The notes beneath the pieces were generated by a model. It was not told the origin of the DNA. It worked only from the letters and a program-made list of their open reading frames with translations, and did not search any database. A program made the position numbers and the translations under genes. 64,000 nucleotides of DNA from MTP4 sp052056915 (GTDB taxonomy: Archaea > Halobacteriota > Methanosarcinia > Methanosarcinales > Methanosarcinaceae): assembly GCF_052056915.1 (NCBI RefSeq), contig NZ_CP195119.1:1364001-1428000 (forward strand), written 5' to 3'. Shown piece after piece: positions 1 through 8,550 of this stretch (position 1 is its first letter; the number at the start of each line of letters is the position of its first letter).

Positions 1-726
1 TGCAAACACGGAGGCGCACTCGATAAGGAAGTCCCTGCTGCTCACAGCGTCCATGGAATTTTCCAGCATGCCCGCAAAGCCCAGGAGTTCCTGGGTCCGC
101 TTCCGGTTGAGGTCAAAGCCCGTGGATGCGAAAGCCGCAGCCCCCAGGGGGCAGAGGTTGACCCTGGAAAAGGCGTCAAGTACCCGGTCAAAGTCCCTCC
201 CGAAAGCCGCTTCATGGGCACAGAGGTGGTGGGCCAGGGTCGTCGGCTGGGCGTGTTGCAGGTGGGTAAAGCCGGGCATGAGAGTCTTTGCATGCTTTTC
301 GGCAAGAGCAAGGAAAGTCTTCCTGAAGGCAAGCAGTTCCTCGAGCAGCCCAAGCAGTTCTTCCCTGAGAGTCAACCTGATACAGGTCGCAACTTCGTCA
401 TTCCGGGAACGCCCGGAGTGCATCCTGCCTCCCACGTCTTCTCCCACCATGTCGATTAGCCGGGATTCAAGGGAGATGTGGATGTCCTCATAACTGAAAT
501 CAAGCTTTTCCATGCCCTCTTCCCTTATCTTCAAAAGCCCGTCCAGGATTTTGCCACAGTCCTCGGCCTCAATGATCCCCTGCTCCTTCAGCATCACGGT
601 ATGGGCAAGGTCCACTGCGATGTCGGAGTAAAAAATCCACCTGTCAGCTTCCATGGAGGAGGTGTAGCGCAAAATTTCCTCGTCCGGGGCTGCTTCTAAC
701 CTGCCTCTGCGTAAAATATTACTCAT
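1..726 (-). CDS. argH: Argininosuccinate lyase, N-terminal part (gene runs off the window)
   Basis: Cleaves argininosuccinate to arginine and fumarate, the last step of arginine synthesis in the cytoplasm. The first 242 residues are visible out of about 490 usual for the family. They begin MSNILRRGRLEA and carry the fumarase/ASL-superfamily stretches HSGRSRNDEVAT (substrate-binding loop) and PGFTHLQHAQPTT. The C-terminal signature loop GSxxMPxKxN lies outside the window. The ATG at 726 is the first codon that gives the complete family N-terminus. No frameshift is seen. The long open frames on the other strand here are shadows of this gene. Identification is secure. Confidence 0.95.
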   Translation of the reverse strand, partial: MSNILRRGRLEAAPDEEILRYTSSMEADRWIFYSDIAVDLAHTVMLKEQGIIEAEDCGKILDGLLKIREEGMEKLDFSYEDIHISLESRLIDMVGEDVGGRMHSGRSRNDEVATCIRLTLREELLGLLEELLAFRKTFLALAEKHAKTLMPGFTHLQHAQPTTLAHHLCAHEAAFGRDFDRVLDAFSRVNLCPLGAAAFASTGFDLNRKRTQELLGFAGMLENSMDAVSSRDFLIECASVFA

Positions 727-1575
727 CTGAGTCCCTCTGTATGATCTTCGTGAAATGAATTTCTGTGATGTGATTTTGTTCTGATATGAATTTGATATGA
801 TATTATTTTGGTTTGATTTGAATTTGGTTTGATGTGGTTTTGCTTTGATATGAATTTGATATGATATTAATGTGATTTTGAAATTTTGCTGCCTGTTTGA
901 AAGGCAGCCGGAATACTCTAAAATCTGCAGCGTGGTATTGCTCCAAACAGTTAAATATGAATCGCTTTCCCTGATTTGCCGTATTTTTGGGACTTTTGCA
1001 TTCAGAGACTTTCGTATTCAGAGACTTTCGTATTCAGAGACTTTTGTGTTCCGGAACTTTTGCGCCTGGAGAAACCCAAGCAACCGGAATTAGTCATCTC
1101 ACGTCGTTCTTGTTCCGTTCACCGAAGGTGAACGGCTTTTCCAGAATAAAATAGAAGAAAATTGAAAGTAGTCTGAAAAACCGGCAGTAGTTGAAACAAA
1201 ACAAAAGTAAATATAACCGGTTCTTTGTTGTCTTTTGTGGGAAACCATCACAAAAACCAACAGGGGTTTGAAGTGAAAATCATTTGATCCATAGAGAATG
1301 ATTAAGAGGCATCTAACCTGTAAATAATCTTTACAACATCTTCAACTTATTTAATTTCTTAATTTTCATTTCCTTTTTGTGAGGGCCGCCAGGAAAGCTG
1401 GCGGAGGCACCTATTCACATCTGATTGAAAAGCGGTTTCCGGGTTCAGGTGAAATATTTCCCTGGCCATTTGTCCCCCTTTTACAACAGATGCCTTAATG
1501 AGCGTTTTCCAACCCTTTAAATTTTCCCAGGTTCTGTAAAAAAGCTAATCAGGAATTAAAGTATAAAACTAATTA
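727..1575. other. 849-bp intergenic region with short repeats and two hairpins
   Basis: No convincing gene is seen between the divergent argH and methyltransferase genes. The stretch holds a 23-bp AT-rich direct repeat (782-804 and 846-868), a 16-bp unit repeated three times in tandem from 1001 (core TTCAGAGACTTTCGTA), and two hairpins: 1115-1135 and 1386-1404 (CCGCCAG/CTGGCGG, 5-nt loop). The repeats sit where the promoters of the two divergent genes would be. Function unknown. Confidence 0.5.
1115..1135. other. Perfect 9-bp hairpin
   Basis: CCGTTCACC and GGTGAACGG pair perfectly around a GAA loop, followed by CTTTTCC on the plus strand. It could be a transcript-end hairpin or a regulator site in front of argH. 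No plus-strand gene ends just before it, so a terminator role is doubtful. Confidence 0.4.
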
Positions 1576-2175
1576 ATGTCCGTAGCTGAAAAGTACAACA
1601 GAATGTCTGCAGTCTACGATTTAATGGAATCTCCCATGGAATTCTTTTATTACAGCAAATGGAGAAAAGAAGCCCTTTCGAACTTAAGGGGAATGGTTCT
1701 GGAAGTAGGGGTAGGGACCGGAAAGAACCTGAAATACTATCCTGAGGACTGCTCGGTCATAGGCATTGACAACAGCGAAGGGATGCTCGAAAAAGCCCGG
1801 AAAAGAGCCGAAGGCATGAAAAACGTGACCCTGCTTTTGATGGACGCCGAGCACCTGGAATTCCCGGAAAATAGTTTTGACTACGTGATAACGACCTTTG
1901 TCCTCTGCTCCATCCCGGACCCCGTAAAAGCCCTGAAAGAAATGTATAGGGTCCTGAAACCCGACGGCGAAATGATCAACCTGGAACATATGAGGAGCAA
2001 TAACCCTTTGATTGCTGCTTATGAAGATTTCATCAACCCGATTTCGGTTGCTCTGACAGGCATTAATGTTAACCGGAGGACTGTGGAAAACATCGGAAAG
2101 GCGGGTTTTAAGATTAAGGATGTAAAAAACCTGGCTTTCAAGGACGTTTTCCGGAAGATCAGGTCAAAGCCATGA
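1576..2175 (+). CDS. Class I SAM-dependent methyltransferase (UbiE-like)
   Basis: A 199-residue Rossmann-type methyltransferase. The SAM-binding motif I is VLEVGVGTGKNLKYYP (residues about 41-56), motif II contains GIDNSEGMLEKAR, and the post-motif VITTFVLCSIPDPVKALKEMYRVLKPDGEMINLEH matches the Methyltransf_11/UbiE pattern. The substrate cannot be read from the sequence; relatives methylate quinones, lipids or small molecules. It starts at an ATG with no strong Shine-Dalgarno site and stands alone, with long spacers on both sides, so there is no operon context. Confidence 0.85.
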   Translation: MSVAEKYNRMSAVYDLMESPMEFFYYSKWRKEALSNLRGMVLEVGVGTGKNLKYYPEDCSVIGIDNSEGMLEKARKRAEGMKNVTLLLMDAEHLEFPENSFDYVITTFVLCSIPDPVKALKEMYRVLKPDGEMINLEHMRSNNPLIAAYEDFINPISVALTGINVNRRTVENIGKAGFKIKDVKNLAFKDVFRKIRSKP

Positions 2176-2323
2176 CCTTCTTGAGATTAGCAGGTTTTCA
2201 TATCTATGACTACATTCTTAAAGTGAATGCGCTAATTTTTTAACAATCCGTAATGTAGGGAAGAATATATACAGATGAATTAAAACAAAAAAGTATTAAA
2301 CTGATTAATTTTATTTCACTAAT

Positions 2324-2818
2324 ATGTACTTTAACGCCACAGAGATTATAGAAACTGTGAGTGATCAAAGTAATTTAATAAGTATAATTATTGGGTCTGG
2401 AATATTTGGTTCTGTATCAACATTAATTTTTCGACATTTTGATGGTATAAATAAAAAAAAAGCTACTCTTTATTATCCGCTATTCCTGGCTTGTAGTGCC
2501 ATCATTGAAGTTGTTACTGAATATAAAATATTAGGACCGGTTAACTGTGAAAAGCAGCTTATTTCATCTTCAAAAACTCTTGATCAAATCATTTACAATC
2601 ACGGTAGTCTTATATATCTTGAAGGAAACGATTTGCGGAAACTCTTACAAATGAAGACTTCCGTTGATAGAAATATCCAATTTTTTGAAGACATTAGTTG
2701 GAAATCTTTTGAAGATATGTTGAAAAATAAGGAGTTCGCTGAGATTAAAAATGATGCAACTTATCTACTCTCAATATCAAAAAATAACGTTAAAACTCTG
2801 AGGGAAATTCTGGTGTGA
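2324..2818 (+). CDS. Hypothetical membrane-anchored protein, first gene of a three-gene cassette
   Basis: A 164-residue protein I do not recognise. Residues about 18-37 (SLIISIIIGSGIFGSVSTLI-like, Gly-rich) form a probable transmembrane helix; a second, weaker hydrophobic stretch (YYPLFLACSAIIEVV) follows at about 49-64. The rest is a soluble, Lys/Asp-rich alpha-helical tail. It ends 4 bp before the start of the next gene, so the two are very likely co-transcribed and translationally coupled. The region is AT-richer than its neighbours. The context (an NDT-like enzyme and a TPR sensor-like protein) suggests a membrane partner in a signalling or defence-type module; this is inference. Confidence 0.7.
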   Translation: MYFNATEIIETVSDQSNLISIIIGSGIFGSVSTLIFRHFDGINKKKATLYYPLFLACSAIIEVVTEYKILGPVNCEKQLISSSKTLDQIIYNHGSLIYLEGNDLRKLLQMKTSVDRNIQFFEDISWKSFEDMLKNKEFAEIKNDATYLLSISKNNVKTLREILV

Positions 2819-2822
2819 ATCA

Positions 2823-3287
2823 ATGGGAACCTACTACATATTTTTATCCTGCAATAAAATTTCAGTTGAGGATGCACACATTCAAGAATATATAAATAAG
2901 AGGATACCAAAATCAAAGGATATTTTTATAAGGTGTATTCCTAAGCATGATAATTTAGAATACTCCAAATATGCGATTGATAAACGTGTAGGTAGCAGTA
3001 TCTATATAGTTAATACTAATGAAGAACCGGATTATGTGAACTCGTGGGAACTCGGATATGCGATGGGTAAAGGATTAACTATTATAGGTTATTCTGAAGG
3101 AAAGAACGAAATAAAAATTCCGGAAGATATGAAAAATCTCATCAGACCTATACCTAAAGATATCAATCAATTTGTGGAAAATATTAACCTCACACTTGAT
3201 GAGTTGACCCCTAAAGAAGAAGTTATTGAAGAAGACTGGAATCGACAGCCCATACCTGCTAAAAAAGAATTTAAAGAGGGGATTTAA
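2823..3287 (+). CDS. Nucleoside 2-deoxyribosyltransferase-like protein
   Basis: A 154-residue protein. It starts with a beta-strand and loop (YYIFLSCNKISVEDAHIQEYI). In the middle it has SSIYIVNTNEEPDYVNSWELGYAMGKG, followed by a strand (LTIIGYSEG). The SxWELGYAxGKG stretch is the hallmark of the nucleoside deoxyribosyltransferase (NDT)/TIR-related fold, whose Glu is catalytic. Members cleave N-glycosidic bonds of nucleosides or nucleotides, and relatives serve as NAD- or nucleotide-degrading effectors in immunity modules. Which substrate is used here is unknown. The tail past about residue 125 is charged. Its TAA stop overlaps the ATG of the TPR gene (TAATG), showing tight coupling. Confidence 0.6.
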   Translation: MGTYYIFLSCNKISVEDAHIQEYINKRIPKSKDIFIRCIPKHDNLEYSKYAIDKRVGSSIYIVNTNEEPDYVNSWELGYAMGKGLTIIGYSEGKNEIKIPEDMKNLIRPIPKDINQFVENINLTLDELTPKEEVIEEDWNRQPIPAKKEFKEGI

Positions 3288-5599
3288 TGGCATTTCAAAG
3301 AGTAAATTCCAGGAAATTAAAACAAGCAGAAAAATTTCAAAAAATCGCCATTAAATCACATAAAATAGGGGGATGGGATAAAGCACTGGAATTCTACGAA
3401 AAAGGCTTGGCGATATTTAAAAAACTCGGAGATAAGCAAGGAGTTTCAGATTCTTATGGTAACCTCGGGTTTTTGTATCAGGAGAAAGGGGAATGGGATA
3501 AAGCACTGGAATTTTACGAAAAAAGCTTGGAAATAAAAGAAGAACTTGGGGATCAGCAAGGAATTTCAGGTTCTTACAATAACCTCGGGCTTTTATATCA
3601 AAACGAAGGGAAATGGGATAAAGCACTGGAATTTTACGAAAAAAGCTTGGAAATAAAAGAAGAACTTGGGGATCAGCAAGGAATTTCAGGTTCTTACAAT
3701 AACCTCGGGCTTTTATATCAAAAGAAAGGGAAATGGGATAAAGCACTGGAATTTTACGAAAAAAGCCTAGATATATTTAAAGGACTTGGGGATCAGCAAG
3801 GAATTTCAAAATCTTATGGTAACCTCGGACTTTTGTATCATAACAAAGGAGAATGGGATAAAGCGCTGGAATTTTACGAAAAAAGCCTGGAAATACAAGA
3901 AGAACTTGGGGATCAGCAAGGAATTTCAAAGTCTTACAATAACCTCGGATCTTTGTATAAGGACAAAGGAGAATGGGATAAAGCACTGGAATTTTACGAA
4001 AAAAGTCTGGAAATAAAAGAAGAACTTGGGGATCAGCAAGGAATTTCAAGTTCTTACAATAACCTCGGGCTTTTATATCAAAACAAAGGGAAATGGGATA
4101 AAGCACTGGAATTTTATGAAAAAAGCCTAGATATATTTAAAGGACTTGGGGATCAGCAAGGAATTTCAAGTTCTTACAATAACCTCGGGATTTTATATCA
4201 GAGTAAAGGGAAATGGGATAAAGCACTGGAATTTTATGAAAAAACCCTGGAAATAAAAGAAGAACTTGGGGATCAGCAAGGAATTTCAACATCTTATGGT
4301 AACTTCGGACTTTTGTATCATAACAAAGGAGAATGGGATAAAGCACTGGAATTTTACGAAAAAAGCCTGGAAATACAAGAAGAACTTGGGGATCAGCAAG
4401 GAATTTCAAAATCTTATGGTAACCTCGGATCTTTGTATACGGACAAAGGGAAATGGGATGAAGGGCTGGAATTTTATGAAAAAAGCCTGGAAACAAAAGA
4501 AGAACTTGGGGATCAGCAAGGAATTTCAAAGTCTTACAATAACCTCGGGATTTTGTATCAATACAAAGGGGAATGGGATAAAGCACTGGAATTTTACGAG
4601 AAGAGTCTGGAAATAAAAGAAGAACTTGGGGATCAGCAAGGAATTTCAATTATATTTAGCAATAGAGGAGAAATCAATCTCAAAACCGGTAACTGGGATA
4701 GTGCAAAAAAGTATCTAGAAGATTCACTCGAAATAGCAGAAAAACTTTCTCCGATCTCAACAGTTTCTATACTTGAGAATTTAGGGGAGCTATCCAGACT
4801 TGAAGACAGATATAATGATGCTGTGAATATTCTTGAAAAATCAATGAATATTGTTAAAGATGTCGGGTCAAAACCTCAGGAAATAGGTATTCTGGAAAAA
4901 TTAGGAGATGTATATGTAAGTAAATATGTCTCTGAAGAAAAGGAAGAAATAGAGGGTCTCGAATTAGCAGAAGTTTACTATAATGAAGCTTTTGAACTTG
5001 CAAAGGATTTGAAAATCCCTCTTCAGGAAGCAACAGCGACAAGAGGGCTTGGAATTGTTGAATCTAAAAAAGGAAATATGGCTGAATCAGAGAAATATTT
5101 CCGGAAATCCATTGAGATTCTTAGAAAACTGGGTGCATCTTTTGAATTACAGAAAACATCTTTGGAATATGCAAAAGCCCTTTATGAGAATGATGATCTT
5201 TTTGAAGCCGAAATTAGGGCAAAATCGGTCGCATTCGATGCTCAGAAAAGCAACAATTATGAATTATTAAGAAAAGCATATCTGTTACTTGGAGATCTGG
5301 CAATAAAACAGGATGATAAATACGAATATTACCTTAAATCTCTAAAAACTGCAGAATTCAATTCTAAAATTTACGTCCGAAATTGCTATCATTTGATTTT
5401 CCGCATGAGAAAAATGGATCAAGATCGTTTGACGAAATTTATACCATTACTAAAAGAACAAAATGATGAAAAATATTTTGATCTTTTCCTTGAATCTTTA
5501 AATAATAAAATTGAAGGTAAAGAGTATGATATAAGCGAATTCCCAAGCAGTTTGGCACAGGAACTTGAAAAATTCGAGACGATACCTGCTTCACTGTAG
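3287..5599 (+). CDS. TPR protein with 11 near-identical 40-residue repeats
   Basis: A 770-residue cytoplasmic protein with no signal peptide. Residues 1-27 form a basic lead-in. Residues 28-467 hold eleven TPR-like units of exactly 40 residues with the core WDKALEFYEKSLEI, ELGDQQGIS and SYNNLGLLY. This is the long-TPR (TPR_12, kinesin-light-chain/LGN-like) type. Residues 468 to about 690 hold more diverged TPRs, and the last ~80 residues are a non-repeat tail. Such domains are protein-interaction scaffolds, often the sensor part of immunity or signalling modules. Its start overlaps the stop of the NDT-like gene. The near-identity of repeats points to recent expansion. Partner and function unknown. 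Confidence 0.85.
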   Translation: MAFQRVNSRKLKQAEKFQKIAIKSHKIGGWDKALEFYEKGLAIFKKLGDKQGVSDSYGNLGFLYQEKGEWDKALEFYEKSLEIKEELGDQQGISGSYNNLGLLYQNEGKWDKALEFYEKSLEIKEELGDQQGISGSYNNLGLLYQKKGKWDKALEFYEKSLDIFKGLGDQQGISKSYGNLGLLYHNKGEWDKALEFYEKSLEIQEELGDQQGISKSYNNLGSLYKDKGEWDKALEFYEKSLEIKEELGDQQGISSSYNNLGLLYQNKGKWDKALEFYEKSLDIFKGLGDQQGISSSYNNLGILYQSKGKWDKALEFYEKTLEIKEELGDQQGISTSYGNFGLLYHNKGEWDKALEFYEKSLEIQEELGDQQGISKSYGNLGSLYTDKGKWDEGLEFYEKSLETKEELGDQQGISKSYNNLGILYQYKGEWDKALEFYEKSLEIKEELGDQQGISIIFSNRGEINLKTGNWDSAKKYLEDSLEIAEKLSPISTVSILENLGELSRLEDRYNDAVNILEKSMNIVKDVGSKPQEIGILEKLGDVYVSKYVSEEKEEIEGLELAEVYYNEAFELAKDLKIPLQEATATRGLGIVESKKGNMAESEKYFRKSIEILRKLGASFELQKTSLEYAKALYENDDLFEAEIRAKSVAFDAQKSNNYELLRKAYLLLGDLAIKQDDKYEYYLKSLKTAEFNSKIYVRNCYHLIFRMRKMDQDRLTKFIPLLKEQNDEKYFDLFLESLNNKIEGKEYDISEFPSSLAQELEKFETIPASL
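3368..4687 (+). repeat. Eleven 120-bp in-frame tandem repeats in the TPR gene
   Basis: The 120-bp units agree at nucleotide level over most of their length, including silent positions (for example GAACTTGGGGATCAGCAAGG recurs in ten units). Units alternate between a few variants (YNNLGLLYQ, YGNLGLLYHNK, DIFKGL against EIKEEL or EIQEEL), and the variants recur in order. That suggests block duplication of two or more units followed by gene conversion. Copy number is likely to vary between strains. Confidence 0.9.
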
Positions 5600-5695
5600 T
5601 GATTATTAATCCTGCTCATTATGTGTCCAAATTTCCTGAAATCCAGATCTTAGAAAGATACTCTATTAAACAATAATAACTAATTCTTAAATGGG

Positions 5696-7351
5696 ATGCT
5701 GGGGAAAACAAAGCGCTATCTTCAGGTTACGCGGGTCATTTTGAAGTACAACCTGCTGCTGGGGCTTTACAGGGACCTTCACGCTGATTATATTTCAACC
5801 CCTCAATGTACCTGTACCTATGACCTGGAGAACCGGGAGACGGCTGTCAAGCTCAGGCAGGCGTTTGAGGAGCTGGGACCTACTTTTATAAAGATGGGGC
5901 AGACCATGAGCAAGCGTCCGGACCTTGTGCCTCAGACTTATGTCGTGGAGATGATGAACCTCCAGGATAAGGTGAAACCCCTTTCTTTTGAGGAAATGAC
6001 GGATTCCCTGGACCTTGCCTGCATCTGTGAGTACGACCCTCCTGAACTGCGGAAAAAGAAAAAGAGCCGGGAAGAAATGGAGGCTTCCGGGAAGAGGAAG
6101 AGCCAGGCTTTCATTGAAATTTTTGATGAGTTTGATACCACGCCCATTGCAAGCGGCTCCATTGCCCAGGTCTACAAGGGGGTCCTGGAAGGGGAGCACG
6201 TGGCCGTGAAAATTCTTCGCCCGAACCTCATTGACATTATAAATACGGACCTTTCCATTATTGACGATTTCAAGCCTATCGTAAAGAAAGTGCTCGGGAT
6301 CGGGAAGAACTTTGACATTGACGCATTCCTTGAAGAGATCCGGGATATGCTCACGCGGGAAGTTGACCTGAGGATCGAAGCCATGAACATGCGGCGTTTC
6401 GGGGACAATTTCAAAAATGAGAAAAAAGTCTCGGTGCCGAAAATCTATCCCGATTACTGCTCTGCCAATGTCCTGACCATGGAATTCATCGAAGGGGTCC
6501 AGATAAAAGATGTCATCGACATGGACATCCCGGGGTCGAAGAAATCCGAGTATACGAGGATAATAACCAAGAGCTACCTCAAGCAGGTCTATATCGACGG
6601 TTTCTACCACGCAGATCCCCATGGGGGAAACATGCTTGTCCGGGAGGATGACACTATCGCAGTTATCGATTTCGGGGCAGTAGGGAGCATTGATGACGAA
6701 CTCAAGCGGAACATGCTGGAGTTTTACTACTCGGTCAACAACCGGGACGTGGAAGGAGCTACCGAAGGCTTCCTGAAAATCGGGAAAGCAAAGGCCAAGG
6801 GCGTGGATCTTCGGAGGCTCAAGAAGGACATGGATGACCTTATCGCAAGCCAGAACTACGGGCTTGAGGGCAGACAGAGCGACAACTACGCAAAACTCGG
6901 GATGAAATACGACATCAAGCTTCCTGGGGAGTTTTCAACCCTCCAGCGGGCAATCCTCCTGATTGAAGGGGTCTGCCTGGAACTCGACCCCCGCTATAAA
7001 ATCCAGACAATCGCGATTCCGGTCCTTATGGACGCCTACAAAAAACTCAGTACCCCTAAAGGCCCTGCTCTCCACCTCGAGTTTTCCGCCGAGCCCAAGG
7101 ACGAAAAGGCTGAAATCAGGGCTGCTGTCCAGGAACTGGCTGACAGGATGGGGGATATGGGAGACCGGCTTATGGAAGTGCAGGAGAAAGAAAAAAAAGA
7201 TAGGGGTTTTTCGAAAGAATTCTACGTTGCGGTCCTGCTTATCCTTTCCACTTATATACTGCTGAGTGGAGAAGCTTTTGCCTGGGTGGGAGCAGCCGGG
7301 TTTGCGGGAGCGCTTTTAATCTGGCTGTTTACACTTCTTCGGGTCTCATGA
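5696..7351 (+). CDS. ABC1/UbiB family atypical kinase with C-terminal membrane anchor
   Basis: A 551-residue member of the ABC1/AarF/UbiB family. It has the family KxGQ motif in TFIKMGQTMSKRPDLVP, the nucleotide-loop region ASGSIAQVYKG, VAVKILRP (ATP-anchoring Lys), HADPHGGNM (catalytic loop) and VIDFGAVG (DFG-type metal site). The C-terminus has two transmembrane helices (VAVLLILSTYILLSG and AGFAGALLIWLFTLL), as in bacterial UbiB. Bacterial relatives support ubiquinone synthesis; a methanogen has methanophenazine or other isoprenoids, so a role in prenyl-lipid handling is plausible but unproven. An out-of-frame ATG lies 5 bp upstream. The gene stands alone. Confidence 0.9.
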   Translation: MLGKTKRYLQVTRVILKYNLLLGLYRDLHADYISTPQCTCTYDLENRETAVKLRQAFEELGPTFIKMGQTMSKRPDLVPQTYVVEMMNLQDKVKPLSFEEMTDSLDLACICEYDPPELRKKKKSREEMEASGKRKSQAFIEIFDEFDTTPIASGSIAQVYKGVLEGEHVAVKILRPNLIDIINTDLSIIDDFKPIVKKVLGIGKNFDIDAFLEEIRDMLTREVDLRIEAMNMRRFGDNFKNEKKVSVPKIYPDYCSANVLTMEFIEGVQIKDVIDMDIPGSKKSEYTRIITKSYLKQVYIDGFYHADPHGGNMLVREDDTIAVIDFGAVGSIDDELKRNMLEFYYSVNNRDVEGATEGFLKIGKAKAKGVDLRRLKKDMDDLIASQNYGLEGRQSDNYAKLGMKYDIKLPGEFSTLQRAILLIEGVCLELDPRYKIQTIAIPVLMDAYKKLSTPKGPALHLEFSAEPKDEKAEIRAAVQELADRMGDMGDRLMEVQEKEKKDRGFSKEFYVAVLLILSTYILLSGEAFAWVGAAGFAGALLIWLFTLLRVS

Positions 7352-7554
7352 TATGGCTTATGGGAAGATAGGTGGCTTCGAATATCTGGCTGTGAGTTTT
7401 GATAAAAAAGCTCTAATAAAAGAGAGTATAAAATAAATGTATAAAATAAGTGATTGAAATTCGTGAGATTGGTTGATAAAATAAGCGAGATGGGTGGATA
7501 AAATAAATGGAAACTTAAAAACTCAGATCCATTAATGTGGGGGTGACTGCCCTG

Positions 7555-7758
7555 GTGCAGGAAACTATAAAAATAGAAAATATAGAGTGCGATCACTGCG
7601 TCATGCGGGTTGGAAGAGCTATTGCTGCCGTAAAAGGGGTAACGGAAGTCGATGTAAACCTTGAGAAAAAAGAAGCGGTTATAGATTTTGAAGAAGATGA
7701 AACCAATCTGGGAGAGATCAAGGCTGCAATCAGGGATGCCGGGTATGAGCCCAGGTGA
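7555..7758 (+). CDS. Small heavy-metal-associated (HMA) domain protein, CopZ-like
   Basis: A 67-residue ferredoxin-like-fold metal carrier. It begins QETIKIENIECDHCVMRV, with CDHC as the metal-binding CxxC, and ends AAIRDAGYEPR. Relatives pass Cu(I) to CopA. The start is set by a strong Shine-Dalgarno site GGGGGTGA at 7539-7546. Codons at fitting distance are CTG 7552 and GTG 7555; the GTG is the conventional choice, while the CTG is homologous in position to the ATT and ATC of the next two genes. The longer GTG at 7537 overlaps the Shine-Dalgarno site and is unlikely. It is first of three tandem HMA genes before copA. Confidence 0.85.
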   Translation: MQETIKIENIECDHCVMRVGRAIAAVKGVTEVDVNLEKKEAVIDFEEDETNLGEIKAAIRDAGYEPR

Positions 7759-7852
7759 AACAGGGGCATTCCATGTTTAAATAAGGACATTGATGGTTTA
7801 TTACTGGTTATTTTTGTTTATTGTTAACTTTTTAAATGAAGGGGGTTTGAAC

Positions 7853-8059
7853 ATTACTCAGGAAGCCATAAGGGTTGAAGGCATGTCCTGCGGGCACTGC
7901 GTCATGACCGTCAAAAAAGCAATTGAATCCTTGGAAGGCGTAAAGGAAGCAAATGTGAGTCTGGAAGATAAAAAGGCAGTTGTTGAATACGACGAAAAAA
8001 AGGTAGAGCTTGAAGATATCAGGGCTGCAGTAAAGGAAGCAGGGTATGAACCTGTATGA
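7853..8059 (+). CDS. Small heavy-metal-associated (HMA) domain protein, CopZ-like
   Basis: A 68-residue metal chaperone with the canonical motif GMSCGHCVMTVKKAI and the family ending IRAAVKEAGYEPV. It is the most typical CopZ of the three. The Shine-Dalgarno run GGGGG at 7841-7845 lies 7 nt before an ATT codon (7853) that gives xTQEAIRVEGMSCGHC. An ATG at 7790 would add a hydrophobic N-terminus (VYYWLFLFIVNFL) but has no ribosome site and would place the Shine-Dalgarno inside the gene. TTG 7847 is too close to it. I therefore favour the ATT start, with caution. Its 3' end is duplicated just downstream. Confidence 0.8.
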   Translation: MTQEAIRVEGMSCGHCVMTVKKAIESLEGVKEANVSLEDKKAVVEYDEKKVELEDIRAAVKEAGYEPV

Positions 8060-8142
8060 TCTATCCTGTTTCTGCAGTCCTGCATGACTGTTATCAGGTT
8101 GCCGGAGGAAGCAGGGTATGAACTGTATGATCTATCCTGTTT
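8035..8142 (+). repeat. Duplicated 3' end of the second HMA gene
   Basis: About 37 bp covering the last codons of the HMA gene, its stop and the following bases (8035-8071) recur at 8107-8142 with a single-base deletion. The second copy is preceded by GCCGGAG, resembling the A-G ending of HMA genes. This is either a simple tandem duplication of 72-bp period or the tail of a lost HMA gene copy. Confidence 0.85.
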
Positions 8143-8273
8143 TTGAAGCCCGGACCGCTTTTTACAACAGTAGGGGCAGCTGGACAGAATCATTATATAC
8201 GAATAAGTGCAGATTTTGATATACAGGGAAACGCAAGCGTGTGTTTAACTGCTGATGCTTTGGGGGTGAAAAC

Positions 8274-8477
8274 ATCAGGGAGACATCACTGATCGTGGAT
8301 GACATGGTCTGCAGGTACTGCAAGAACATGGTCTCCAGACTTGTTAGCTCTATCAACGGAGTTTCTCGTGTAAACGTAAACGTTCCGGACAGGACTGTAA
8401 ATGTGACCTACGACAGCAAGAAAACCGATGAATACGTCATAAAAATGACCCTGCTCGAAGCCGGGTACAGGCTTTAA
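8274..8477 (+). CDS. Small diverged heavy-metal-associated domain protein
   Basis: A 67-residue HMA-fold protein with metal site CRYC in VDDMVCRYCKNMVSRLVSSI, and the family ending LLEAGYRL. The usual GMxCxxC is changed to DDMVCRYC, so metal preference may differ. Shine-Dalgarno GGGGGTGA lies at 8262-8269; the codon at 7 nt from the G run is ATC 8274, giving RETSLIVDDMVC, which restores the first beta-strand that the conventional GTG at 8295 would remove. The ATC start is inference. It lies 73 bp before the copA start and is probably co-transcribed with it. Confidence 0.75.
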   Translation: MRETSLIVDDMVCRYCKNMVSRLVSSINGVSRVNVNVPDRTVNVTYDSKKTDEYVIKMTLLEAGYRL

Positions 8478-8550
8478 GCTATTCAGGAACCGGATACGGG
8501 GGGTGGCTGCCCTTCCAGAGGGGCCGGGTTCCGGAACAGGCGGCATTTCA

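Noticed and set aside
53..493. 146-codon plus-strand frame
   Set aside because: It lies antisense to argH, whose frame carries clear family motifs.
872..1093. 73-codon plus-strand frame
   Set aside because: Much of it translates the 16-bp tandem repeat (FRDFRIQRLSYSET); no ribosome site.
2324..3287. Toxin-antitoxin pair
   Set aside because: The two proteins are larger than typical pairs, no known toxin or antitoxin motif is seen, and a third TPR gene is coupled to them.
3417..4649. Long minus-strand frames across the TPR gene
   Set aside because: They are antisense shadows of the 120-bp repeats.
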